A DNA stretch of 64,000 nucleotides from Citricoccus alkalitolerans. GTDB lineage: Bacteria; Actinomycetota; Actinomycetes; Actinomycetales; Micrococcaceae. Below, piece after piece: positions 41,300-49,175 of this stretch (positions are counted from its first letter, which is position 1; the number at the start of each line of letters is the position of its first letter). Both the position numbers and the translations under genes were made by a program. The notes under the pieces are model-generated. The model did not search any database and had not been told where the DNA came from. It saw only the letters and a list, made by a program, of their open reading frames with translations. The DNA lies in NCBI RefSeq assembly GCF_039528175.1, contig NZ_BAAALH010000001.1, forward strand, positions 310,001-374,000. The letters run 5' to 3'.

Positions 41300-43057
41300 C
41301 TAGCCCCTGCGCCGTGGCCGGGTCCTGGCTGCGGCCTGCTCGCCGTCGCGACCCTCGGCGGCCTCGCCACCCTCTTCTACACCCTGACCCTCCAACTGCA
41401 GGTGGGGCCAGGCCGCCAGGTCCCGCAGCAGCTGCCGGTCGTGCGTCGCGACGACGACGGCCGCCCGGGTGACCAGCAGCGCCTCGGTGAGGGCGTCCAC
41501 CACCGGTGCGGACAGGTGGTTGCTCGGCTCGTCCAGCAGCAGGAGATCTGGTCGCTCCGCCAGCCGCAGGGCCAGGTGCAGCCGGCTCCGCTGCCCCGCC
41601 GACAGGGCGCCGACCGGAGTACGCAGTGCCTCCGGGTCCAACAGCCCGGTCGCACCCAGCGGCACGAGGTCCTCCTCAGAGTGGGTGCCGGCCGCGAGCA
41701 GCCGGTGCACGTGGTCCCGGTACAGCTCGTGGGCAAGCATCCGCACCGGCCAGGCAGGGGGCTCCTGACCGACCAGAGCGATCCGGGCCCCAGAGGATGG
41801 GCGCACCTCGCCGGTCTCCGGTGCGAGCCGGCCGGCCAACACCTCCAGCAGGGTTGATTTGCCCGCCCCGTTGGGACCGGTCACGAGCAGGCGCTCACCT
41901 CCGGCCAGCCGCACGTCCACTGACCGCCTCAGCCGGCCGGCCACCGTCACCCCGCCGGCGTGCACCAACGGCTGTCCGGTCCGCACCGCCAGGAGCGGAA
42001 AGGCCAGCTGCGCCGGTGGTTCCGGTACAGAGATGCCGTGTGCCTCCAGGTCCGCCTGGCGCCGCTTCACCGCCTGCACGACGCCGGGCGCCCGGCTCTG
42101 TCGCTGGTGCTTGCCATGGCCCTTGTCGGGTCGCCACGCGGATTCCAGCCGGTCCCGCGCCGCGTCGGCGGCCTCGGCCAGGCGGCGGTGCTCGGCCCTT
42201 TGGGCCTCATGGGCCTGCACCCAGCGTTCACGGGCTGCGGTCCGGTCCGTCTGCCAGCCCTCATAACCGCCGGCGTAGAGGGCGGGCCGGCCGTCCACAC
42301 TGGGGTCCACGTCGAGGAACTCCTTTCCCACATCCCGCAACAGGGTCCGGTCGTGGGAGACCAGAGCCAGTCCGCCGGGATGCTCGCGCAGACTCGCGGT
42401 CAGGAAGTCCAGGCTGCCGGCATCGAGGTGATTGGTCGGCTCGTCCAGCAGCAGCAGGTCGTAACGCCCACCCAGCAGGCAGGCCAGCCGGACCCGGTAC
42501 CGCTGGCCCACGGACAACTCCGCGAGCAGGCGGGACCGGTCCGTCACGGCGTCCAACCCCGCCAGCGCCATGTCCACCCGACGTTCGGCATCCCAGGCGT
42601 CGAGGGCCGTGGCCCTCTCCAGAGCGGCCGCATAGTCATCCTCGGCACCGGCCGAGCCCAGGGTCAGGGCTTCTGCGGCAGCGTCCAGGGCGGTCAGGGC
42701 TCGCCGCGAGGCCCCGATAGCCTCGCCCACAAGAGTGCCCACGGTCTGGCCGGGGCCGGCTTCGAGGCTCTGCTCGGCCACGCCGAGCGTGCCCACCCGG
42801 GTGACCGAGCCGGCGTCGGGCATCAGGGTTCCGGCGAGGACATGCAGCAGCGTGCTCTTGCCGCGGCCGTTCTCTCCGACGATGGCGAGGCGGGAACGAG
42901 CGGAGACGGTGACGCTGGCGTCATGGAGGATCTCCCGGCCGCCGCGCACCACGCGGAGGCCGTCCGCGCGGAGATGAGCAGCCGCGCCCGCGGGCAGCGC
43001 TGTCTCCGTGCGGAGGTTGGCAGGGGAGGAAGGGTGTTCAGGGAAACGTGGGTTCAC
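41300..43057 (-). CDS. ABC-F family ATPase (probable ribosome-protection factor)
   Basis: 585 aa with two ABC cassettes and no membrane segments. Cassette 1 has G61-E-N-G-R-G-K-S-T, L-S-V-G-Q-R-Y-R and L-L-L-L-D-E-P-T-N-H-L-D. Cassette 2 has G-P-N-G-A-G-K-S-T, L-S-A-G-Q-R-S-R and L-L-L-L-D-E-P-S-N-H-L. The charged linker between them (about 280-345) is the ribosome-entering arm. It resembles the TlrC/VarM/OleB group of producer-type resistance proteins against macrolides, lincosamides and streptogramins. The GTG start has no Shine-Dalgarno. A short leader ORF with an Arg-Ile-Arg motif lies 113 nt upstream, suggesting drug-induced expression. Confidence 0.88.
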   Translation of the reverse strand: MNPRFPEHPSSPANLRTETALPAGAAAHLRADGLRVVRGGREILHDASVTVSARSRLAIVGENGRGKSTLLHVLAGTLMPDAGSVTRVGTLGVAEQSLEAGPGQTVGTLVGEAIGASRRALTALDAAAEALTLGSAGAEDDYAAALERATALDAWDAERRVDMALAGLDAVTDRSRLLAELSVGQRYRVRLACLLGGRYDLLLLDEPTNHLDAGSLDFLTASLREHPGGLALVSHDRTLLRDVGKEFLDVDPSVDGRPALYAGGYEGWQTDRTAARERWVQAHEAQRAEHRRLAEAADAARDRLESAWRPDKGHGKHQRQSRAPGVVQAVKRRQADLEAHGISVPEPPAQLAFPLLAVRTGQPLVHAGGVTVAGRLRRSVDVRLAGGERLLVTGPNGAGKSTLLEVLAGRLAPETGEVRPSSGARIALVGQEPPAWPVRMLAHELYRDHVHRLLAAGTHSEEDLVPLGATGLLDPEALRTPVGALSAGQRSRLHLALRLAERPDLLLLDEPSNHLSAPVVDALTEALLVTRAAVVVATHDRQLLRDLAAWPHLQLEGQGVEEGGEAAEGRDGEQAAARTRPRRRG

Positions 43058-43170
43058 GGTAGTGCTTTCGACTCGTCGGGGAGCCGGGCACGTCGAAGGA
43101 CCGCCCGGCGGGAACCGGGACGACGGTCGGGGTGCGTCAGTTGATCGTGGGGTGTCTCACCGGGCCGCCG

Positions 43171-43218
43171 TCAGCGGCCGGGACGTATCCTGATCATCGC
43201 GATGCTGGTGTGAACCAT
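43171..43218 (-). CDS. Leader peptide of the ABC-F gene (candidate antibiotic sensor)
   Basis: A 15-codon ORF, MVHTSIAMIRIRPGR, ends 113 nt before the ABC-F start. TAGAAT (43231-43226, minus strand) lies seven bases before its ATG, so it would be the first thing translated from a leaderless message. Arg-Ile-Arg fits the basic-x-basic arrest motif of macrolide-sensing leader peptides such as the Arg-Leu-Arg leaders of erm and msr genes. Downstream DNA can form competing stems: GGCCGC/GCGGCC across the stop, and GACCG/CGGTC with CCCGG/CCGGG further on. An upstream ATG (43227, 18 codons) overlaps the -10 and is less likely. Confidence 0.55.
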   Translation of the reverse strand: MVHTSIAMIRIRPGR

Positions 43219-43283
43219 GCAGACCATTCTAATCAGGTCTCTGCTGTTCTGGTTTGTTCTGATTGTTCTCGTCCGTGCCCGCC

Positions 43284-43324
43284 TGTTGTGGACCGTTGTC
43301 CCCGTCTGTTGCGGACCGTTGTCC
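43284..43324 (+). repeat. 23-bp-spaced direct repeat (candidate operator) upstream of the CynX-like gene
   Basis: Two 18-nt copies (43284-43301 and 43307-43324) differ at one base and each contain the dyad GGAC-CGTT-GTCC. The second copy overlaps the expected -35 of the promoter whose -10 is TAGTCT (43340-43345). Likely regulator-binding sites for the adjacent MFS gene. T-rich sequence (TGTTCT repeats) lies just upstream. Confidence 0.55.
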
Positions 43325-43351
43325 ACCGTGGGGCTGAACTAGTCTCAAGCC

Positions 43352-44575
43352 ATGACGAGCACGCCCGGAGAGCCACCCGAACCCTCCGGACCGGCCGGCC
43401 GTCGGACCCGCACCGCGCTGGTGTCCGTTCTCGCCGTCGTGCTGATCGGTCTGAACCTGCGGGCCGGGATCGCTTCGGCCGGGCCGTTGTTCGAGGACCT
43501 GCAGAGCCTGCTCGGTTATGGTCCGCTCACCGCCTCCCTGTTGCCGACCATCCCCGTGCTGTGTTTTGCTGTGGCTGGCGCGGGCACCGCCTGGCTGGTG
43601 CGCAGATGCGGGCTGGAACCGGCCATCGCGCTGGCCCTGGCGCTGCTCACCGGGGGGCTGGCCCTGCGGGTCTTCGAGTCCACAGCCATGCTGCTGGGCG
43701 GCACCGTGATCGGCATGTGCGGCCTGGCCGTCTGCAATGTGGCGATGCCGACCTACATCCGCCAGCACCACGGGGCCAGGGCCGCCACGATGACAGGGAT
43801 GTACACGGTTTCCATGACGATCGGCGCCACCTCGGCGGCGGCGTTAGCCGTCCCCGTGGCCCGCGGGCTGGGTTCACCCACCGCAGGTCTGGCTGCCTGG
43901 GCAGTCCCGGCCGCCGTCGCGCTCGCGGTGTTCTTCCCACTGGCGGTGCGCAGTCGACTGTCCGGGGACTGGGCCGCGCGCCGGGACGTGCCCTACGTCT
44001 CGCCGTGGGCCCTGTTGAGGACACGCAAGGGGCAGCTGTTCACGGCGCTGTTCGCCGTTCAGGCGTTCCTGGCGTACGGAGTCCTCGGTTGGTACCCGCA
44101 CATGCTCGTCTCCCGAGGGCTGGAAGCCACCACGGCCGGGCTGATGCTGGGCCTCATGCAGCTGGTCGGCATCCCCACCATGATGGTGCTGCTGACGCTC
44201 GCCGGCCGTCCCTGGCTGCTGCGCACGGCGTTCATGATCACCTGCGGCGCCTCCCTGGCCGGTTACGTGGTCCTGCTGCTGGCTCCGGTGGACTGGGTCA
44301 TCGGCACCTCCATCCTCATGGGGTTCGGCTTCTGCGTGTTTCCACTGCTGATGCTCCTGATCAGCCGCAGCGGGGACACCTCGGCCGAGACCACGGCGCT
44401 GTCCACGCTGGCCCAGTCGCTGGGCTACCTCGGCGCCGCACTGGGCCCCTTCGGCCTGGGGCTGATGAACGGCCTGCTGGGGGACTGGACCGCCGCCATC
44501 GTGGTGGTGATGGCCGTCTCCGCCCTCCAGTTGGTCCTGAGCCATCGCGTCAGCTCCCCGGCGGCCCGGTTCTGA
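43352..44575 (+). CDS. CynX/NimT-type MFS transporter
   Basis: 407-aa carrier with twelve predicted membrane segments. L-I-G-L-N-L-R-A-G-I-A-S-A-G-P-L in segment 1 is the CynX/NimT signature, and L-L-P-T-I-P-V-L-C-F follows in segment 2. Relatives move cyanate or nitroimidazoles; the substrate here is unknown. TAGTCT (43340-43345) ends six bases before the ATG: probably leaderless. It is divergent from the ABC-F gene, sharing a 294-bp control region with the leader peptide and two direct repeats. Confidence 0.88.
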   Translation: MTSTPGEPPEPSGPAGRRTRTALVSVLAVVLIGLNLRAGIASAGPLFEDLQSLLGYGPLTASLLPTIPVLCFAVAGAGTAWLVRRCGLEPAIALALALLTGGLALRVFESTAMLLGGTVIGMCGLAVCNVAMPTYIRQHHGARAATMTGMYTVSMTIGATSAAALAVPVARGLGSPTAGLAAWAVPAAVALAVFFPLAVRSRLSGDWAARRDVPYVSPWALLRTRKGQLFTALFAVQAFLAYGVLGWYPHMLVSRGLEATTAGLMLGLMQLVGIPTMMVLLTLAGRPWLLRTAFMITCGASLAGYVVLLLAPVDWVIGTSILMGFGFCVFPLLMLLISRSGDTSAETTALSTLAQSLGYLGAALGPFGLGLMNGLLGDWTAAIVVVMAVSALQLVLSHRVSSPAARF

Positions 44576-44650
44576 GCCGCTTCCGCGCATCGGCGCATGG
44601 CCTGTGGAGATGAGCCCAGCCTTGCCTTCTTTAGCAGAGCCTTTCCTTCG

Positions 44651-44679
44651 GTGACAAGGCGCTCGTGCGGTTCTACTGT
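44651..44679 (+). promoter_or_regulatory. Ferritin promoter
   Basis: GTGACA (44651-44656) and TACTGT (44674-44679) are separated by exactly 17 bp. The -10 ends six bases before the ferritin ATG, so the transcript is probably leaderless. A weak iron-box-like sequence lies just upstream (44631-44649; 12 of 19 positions), too poor to call alone. Confidence 0.7.
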
Positions 44680-44685
44680 GGTTCC

Positions 44686-45198
44686 ATGAAGATCTCAGAA
44701 GACCTCCTGAAGAAGTTCAACGAACAGATCACCCTTGAGTTCGAGTCGTCCCTGGCCTACCGCCAGCTGGCCATCGAGGCAGACGAGCAGGACCTGACCG
44801 GGTTCGGCTCCTGGCTGCGGCACCAGGCCGACGAGGAGATTGTCCACGCCAACAAGTTCATCGACCATGTGGTGGACCGCGGCAACCATGCCGAGATCGG
44901 CGCGATCAATGCCCCCGTGGTGCGGGCCGGCCTGAGCCCACTGGAGATCTTCGAGGAGTCTCTAGCCAACGAGGTCAAGGTCTCCAATGCCATCCGCGAC
45001 CTGTACCGCGAGACCGAGGCCGCCGGTGACCTGGACTCCCGCCCGCTGCTGAACTGGTTCGTGGACGAGCAGATCGAGGAAGAGGCCACGGTCAGCGAGA
45101 TCATCGGCCGCATCAAGCTCATCGGCAATGACGGCGCCGGCCTGTTGCGCCTGGATGCCGAGCTGGGTTCGCGATCCGTGGGAACCACCGAGGCCTGA
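44686..45198 (+). CDS. ftn: Ferritin (non-haem iron storage)
   Basis: 170 aa, a four-helix bundle that oxidises Fe(II) and stores iron in a 24-mer shell. Ferroxidase ligands are visible: E in Q-I-T-L-E-F-E-S-S-L-A-Y, and E-E-I-V-H-A (Glu and His) in the second helix. E-E-A-T-V-S-E-I-I-G in the last helix completes the site. No Met suitable for haem binding, so ferritin rather than bacterioferritin. ATG 44686 is set by the promoter spacing; the GTG at 44665 falls inside the promoter. A terminator hairpin follows. Confidence 0.93.
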   Translation: MKISEDLLKKFNEQITLEFESSLAYRQLAIEADEQDLTGFGSWLRHQADEEIVHANKFIDHVVDRGNHAEIGAINAPVVRAGLSPLEIFEESLANEVKVSNAIRDLYRETEAAGDLDSRPLLNWFVDEQIEEEATVSEIIGRIKLIGNDGAGLLRLDAELGSRSVGTTEA

Positions 45199-45233
45199 TG
45201 ACCGTCACCGGGGACACCCGACCGGAGATCGAG

Positions 45234-45276
45234 GAAGCCGGCGCCGCTCATCAGGGGGAGAGAGGGCGCCGGCTTC
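45234..45276 (+). terminator. Hairpin after ferritin
   Basis: GAAGCCGGCGCC (45234-45245) and its perfect complement (45265-45276) form a 12-bp stem with a 19-nt loop, 35 bp past the ferritin stop. No T-run. Confidence 0.75.
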
Positions 45277-45426
45277 AACTCGACCTTGCTCGCGTAGCTT
45301 GAACTGTCAGGCGAAAGCGCTGGGGTGATCCCTGGGAAAGAGAGGTCGGTGGTAGGTTTGACCTGCCCGGACCCGTCCGGGACAGCACCGATTTCCAGTC
45401 GTAGACCACAGGGAAGGCACACTCAC

Positions 45427-46323
45427 ATGGCCAACCAGAGTTCTCCCCGCGTGACGGACCAGACCCGCTCGAGCTCGTTGCCAGACCTGGTGACGACGGC
45501 GGGCCGCCTGCTTCCCCTGCAGCTCAAGGACGAGCTGGCCATGGTCAAGAGCCAGATGGGCAAGAAGGCGATCACCGCCGGGATCGGGGTCGGCCTCGCC
45601 GTCGTCGGCCTGGTGTTCCTGTTCATCATGGTGGTGGCACTGATCGTCGCGATGATCGGTGGTTTCGCCCAGGACCGGCCCATCTGGTTCTCCGCTCTCA
45701 TGGTGGCTGCCGGCGCCCTGCTGGTCGCCCTGATCTTCCTTCTGATCGGGGTCTTCCGTGTGAAGGCGGCCATGCCGCTGGTGCCGGCGGAGACCATCCA
45801 GGGCGTGAAATACGACATGGGGTACCTCAAGGAGGGCAACGCCTTCGATCCGGCGGAGTTCGACCGCCTCGAGGCCCAGAAGGCCGAGGAGAAGAAGGTC
45901 GCCGCCGCCCGCGACGCCGAACGCCGCAAGGCCGCTGCCGCAGAGGACAAGGCCGCCCGGAAGCGTGGCGAGGCCCCGCAGCACGCCACGGTCCAGAGCC
46001 CGTCCTACGCCGAGTTGCGCCGCCGCACCCAGTTGCGGCGCCAGCACCTGGGTGACATCCGCTCGGGCCTGGAGGAGAAGACGGACCTCAAGTCCCAGTT
46101 CTCCGCCTTCACATCCCAATTCAAGGGCGATTCGTCCGGTGCCGGTGCCGGTTCCCCCGAGCCGGATCCGACCTCGCCGACCGCTCCGCACCACACCGGC
46201 GCACGGGCCGGTCAGAAGGCCAATGACGCCGGCGAGTTCGTGAAGGACCGGTGGCAGCCGTTGGCGATGCTCGGTGCCGCGACCACCGCCGTCGCCGTGT
46301 TCGCCCGCCAGCTCAAGAAGTAG
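45427..46323 (+). CDS. Phage-holin-like (superfamily III) membrane protein
   Basis: 298 aa. L-V-T-T-A-G-R-L-L-P-L-Q-L-K-D-E-L-A precedes two adjacent membrane segments (about 55-80 and 88-112), the layout of the actinobacterial holin-like family. The second half is a charged coiled coil (K-A-E-E-K-K-V-A-A-A-R-D-A-E-R-R-K). The end (about 265-295) has W-Q-P-L-A-M-L-G-A-A, possibly a third, short segment. Despite the family name there is no phage context. It is more likely a chromosomal envelope protein of unknown role. GGGAAGG precedes the ATG. Confidence 0.75.
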   Translation: MANQSSPRVTDQTRSSSLPDLVTTAGRLLPLQLKDELAMVKSQMGKKAITAGIGVGLAVVGLVFLFIMVVALIVAMIGGFAQDRPIWFSALMVAAGALLVALIFLLIGVFRVKAAMPLVPAETIQGVKYDMGYLKEGNAFDPAEFDRLEAQKAEEKKVAAARDAERRKAAAAEDKAARKRGEAPQHATVQSPSYAELRRRTQLRRQHLGDIRSGLEEKTDLKSQFSAFTSQFKGDSSGAGAGSPEPDPTSPTAPHHTGARAGQKANDAGEFVKDRWQPLAMLGAATTAVAVFARQLKK

Positions 46324-46352
46324 CCGCGCCCACGGCGGGCGCGAGTCACTCC

Positions 46353-46997
46353 ATGCGATTGATCGGTGCGGGTACCCGGGACGATATCGACTACGTGGTC
46401 ACGGACCGGTTCTGGACCGTCCCGAACGTCATCACGGTCGCGCGGTTCTGCCTGGTCCCGTTCTTCGTCTGGTTCGTCTTCTCGCAGCAGTACCTGACCG
46501 CCTTCATCGTGCTCGCGGTGCTCTCCAGCACTGACTGGGTGGACGGCTACATCGCCCGCCGCTTCAATCAGATCTCCACGGTTGGCCAGTGGCTCGACCC
46601 GATGGCGGACCGGGTGTCCCTCATGGTCATCGTGGTCTCCATGGTCCTGGCCGGGATCGCCCCGCTGTGGCTGGTGGTCAGCGTCCTGGCCCCGGACCTG
46701 GTCCTGGGGATCACCGCCCTCATCCTGTTCCGGGGCAGCCCTGAACTCGAGGTGACCGCTCTCGGCAAGATCCGAACGGCACTGTTGCTCGTGGGCACGC
46801 CGCTGCTGCTCCTGGGACAGGTGCCCGGCCTGGCCGAGGACGCGCTCACGGTGGCCGCCACCATCCTGCTGGCGCTCGGCTGCGCCGGCCACATCTGGGC
46901 CGCCGGGGACTACCTGGCCGGCTGCGTGCGCAAGCACCGAGAACTCCGGAAGCGGGGCATCGACCCCCGGGACCGGGCCAGCTGGTCCCTCGCATGA
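46353..46997 (+). CDS. CDP-alcohol phosphatidyltransferase family protein
   Basis: 214-aa membrane enzyme with about six hydrophobic segments. The signature D-W-V-D-G-Y-I-A-R-R-F-N-Q-I-S-T-V-G-Q-W-L-D-P-M-A-D-R is complete (metal-binding aspartates). It transfers a phosphoalcohol from a CDP donor, making a phospholipid such as phosphatidylglycerol phosphate or phosphatidylinositol phosphate; the alcohol is not readable. ATG 46353 starts just before the first conserved block. It overlaps the DMT transporter by 4 bp (ATGA) and leads a lipid/glycan cluster. Confidence 0.88.
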   Translation: MRLIGAGTRDDIDYVVTDRFWTVPNVITVARFCLVPFFVWFVFSQQYLTAFIVLAVLSSTDWVDGYIARRFNQISTVGQWLDPMADRVSLMVIVVSMVLAGIAPLWLVVSVLAPDLVLGITALILFRGSPELEVTALGKIRTALLLVGTPLLLLGQVPGLAEDALTVAATILLALGCAGHIWAAGDYLAGCVRKHRELRKRGIDPRDRASWSLA

Positions 46998-47908
46998 AGT
47001 GGCTCTCCATCCTGGCGGCGTTGGTGGCCGCCTGCTGCCTGGCCCTGGGCAGTGAACGCCAGTCCGTCGGCGTCCGCCGCCACGAGGCCTACCTCCGCCT
47101 CCATCCCAGGTCCGGGTTCCTGACCCTCTTCGGTTCCCCCGTGTGGTTGGCCGGCGGCGCCCTGATGGTCCTGGGGATCATCCTCAACATCTACGCGCTG
47201 GCCACCGCGCCGCTGACGGTGGTGCAACCGATCGGGGCGATCGCCGTGGTCATCACCACAGTCCTCAACGCCCGGATCCAACGCCTGAAGCTCAACCGGG
47301 TCACGATCTGGGCCATTGCCGCCTGCGTGGGAGGCTCAGCCGGATTCGTGCTGATCGCCATCATCGCCACGGAGGAGAATCCGGCGCCCACGCTGAATCA
47401 GGAGCACCTCACAGCGATCGTCGCTCTCACCGCCACGGCCGTCTTCGCCCTCGTGGCGGTGATGTCCCGACGCCGGCCGAGTGCCTTCCTGTTCATCCTC
47501 GGCGCCGGCGTACTGTTCGGCTTCGTGGCGGTCTTCGTGCGATTGGCCTCGATCCACTTGCTTCGCGGTGATGCCGGCGGACTGCTCGGCATTCCCTGGT
47601 ATCAGCTGGGCATCATGGCACTCGCCGGGCTCCTGGGCGTCTATTTCGTCCAGATGGCGCATCGCCACGGCCCGCCGGACCTCGTGGTAGCCGGCCTGAC
47701 GGTGGTCGACCCGATGGTCGGCGTCCTCACTGGCGTCATCGTGTTGGGTGAGCTAAAACCGAATCTGCCCTGGTGGGTGGGTTTGTGCATGATCGTGGCG
47801 GCCGCCATTGCTACGCTCGGAGTCGTTGCCTTGTCACGTCATCACCCGGACGTGCTCAAGCGCCGCGAACAACGTCGCCATGCGGCCAGTGCGCCGGCCG
47901 AGGACTAG
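46994..47908 (+). CDS. DMT-superfamily transporter/permease
   Basis: 304-aa membrane protein with nine or ten hydrophobic segments in the drug/metabolite-transporter pattern: A-T-A-P-L-T-V-V-Q-P-I-G-A-I-A-V-V in the first half and L-T-V-V-D-P-M-V-G-V-L-T-G-V-I-V-L-G-E in the second. The adjacent glycosyltransferase suggests a role in moving a lipid or sugar intermediate across the membrane, which is inference only. Start-codon overlap with the previous gene indicates coupled translation. The basic C-terminus is cytoplasmic. Confidence 0.85.
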   Translation: MKWLSILAALVAACCLALGSERQSVGVRRHEAYLRLHPRSGFLTLFGSPVWLAGGALMVLGIILNIYALATAPLTVVQPIGAIAVVITTVLNARIQRLKLNRVTIWAIAACVGGSAGFVLIAIIATEENPAPTLNQEHLTAIVALTATAVFALVAVMSRRRPSAFLFILGAGVLFGFVAVFVRLASIHLLRGDAGGLLGIPWYQLGIMALAGLLGVYFVQMAHRHGPPDLVVAGLTVVDPMVGVLTGVIVLGELKPNLPWWVGLCMIVAAAIATLGVVALSRHHPDVLKRREQRRHAASAPAED

Positions 47909-47965
47909 CACGGCCTCCGGTTCCGGGCGGCACCGGCACCCCCACCAGACAGGAGTCCCTTGCCC

Positions 47966-49165
47966 GTGACGGCAGCAACCGACCGCAAACTGAAGGTCCT
48001 CATCGCGGCGGACACCTACCCGCCGGACGTCAACGGGGCCTCTGTCTTCTGCTACCGGCTGGCCCGGGCCCTGCACGCGCGCGGCCACGAGGTCCACGTG
48101 GTCGCCGCCCGCAACGAGTCTGGACCCGACTCCGTCCAGTACAACGACGAGGCCACCGTCCACCGGCTGCACTCCGTGGCTGCGCCCACCCACGAGTATT
48201 ACCGGCTCGTGTCCCGCCGACATGCCAGCCAGTCCATCGGGTCCCTGCTCGAGGAGATTCGTCCGGACGTGGTGCACGTGCAGTGCCATTACATGATTGG
48301 TGAGGCCGCCATCAAGGAGGCGGAGAAGCGGCGCATCCGCACCATCGCCACCAACCACTTCATGCCGGAGAACCTGGAGCCCTTCCTGCCGTTCCCACAG
48401 TGGTTCCTGGACATCGTGTCCAAGAACTCCTGGCGAGACATGGGCCGCCTGATGCGCAAGGCCGCCGCCGTCACCACGCCCACGGCGCTGGCGGCGAAAA
48501 CCATGGCCGAGAACGCCGGCCTGGACTACGTGCTGCCGATCTCCAACGGTATCGACTCCTCCGCGTACGAGTTGGCCCCGGGGGAGACGGTCGAGCGCCG
48601 GGAGCACCCCACGGTCCTCTTCGTGGGCCGCCTCGCGGTGGAGAAGAATGTGGACGTGCTCATTCGCGCCATCGGGGCACTTGCCTCCACGGTGGGGCCC
48701 CACTTGGAGATCGTGGGCGACGGCGAACAGCGCACCGGCCTGCGCGCCCTCGTGGACGAGCTGGGGCTCCAGGACCGGGTGCATTTCCTCGGCCACGTCA
48801 GTGACGCTGAACTGCACCGGGTCTACCTGCGTGCCGACGTCTTCTGCCAGCCAGGCACGGCCGAACTGCAGTCGCTGGTCTCCCTTGAGGCCATGAGCGC
48901 CTCCCGCCCTGTCGTCCTGGCCGATGCCCTGGCGCTGCCGCACCTGGTCTCGAATGGTGACAACGGCTACCTGTTCACGCCGGGTGACCCGCAGGACCTG
49001 GCGGCCAAGCTGGCGGCCGTGTTGACGGCCACCGAGCAGGAGCGGGCGCGGATGGGAGCCGCCTCCCACGACCGGGCGGTCCAGCACTCCAAGGAGAAGA
49101 CGATCGACCTGTTCGAGATGCTCTACCGCGGAGCAACCGCTGAAGAGGTCCGCGCACTGCTCTAG
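47966..49165 (+). CDS. GT4-family glycosyltransferase (PimB/MgtA-like)
   Basis: 399-aa retaining glycosyltransferase of the GT-B fold. The N-domain starts V-L-I-A-A-D-T-Y-P-P-D-V-N-G, with A-T-N-H-F-M-P-E-N. The C-domain has F-V-G-R-L-A-V-E-K-N-V-D and the E-x7-E motif in G-T-A-E-L-Q-S-L-V-S-L-E-A. Likely donor GDP-Man or a UDP-sugar and a lipid acceptor, given the CDP-alcohol transferase and transporter upstream. AGGAG lies ten bases before GTG 47966; a TTG at 47960 is possible. Confidence 0.88.
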   Translation: MTAATDRKLKVLIAADTYPPDVNGASVFCYRLARALHARGHEVHVVAARNESGPDSVQYNDEATVHRLHSVAAPTHEYYRLVSRRHASQSIGSLLEEIRPDVVHVQCHYMIGEAAIKEAEKRRIRTIATNHFMPENLEPFLPFPQWFLDIVSKNSWRDMGRLMRKAAAVTTPTALAAKTMAENAGLDYVLPISNGIDSSAYELAPGETVERREHPTVLFVGRLAVEKNVDVLIRAIGALASTVGPHLEIVGDGEQRTGLRALVDELGLQDRVHFLGHVSDAELHRVYLRADVFCQPGTAELQSLVSLEAMSASRPVVLADALALPHLVSNGDNGYLFTPGDPQDLAAKLAAVLTATEQERARMGAASHDRAVQHSKEKTIDLFEMLYRGATAEEVRALL

Positions 49166-49175
49166 GATCGGCCGC

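Noticed and set aside
43171..43227. An 18-codon version of the ABC-F leader starting at 43227
   Set aside because: Its ATG overlaps the -10 hexamer, so it would not be on the transcript predicted from that promoter.
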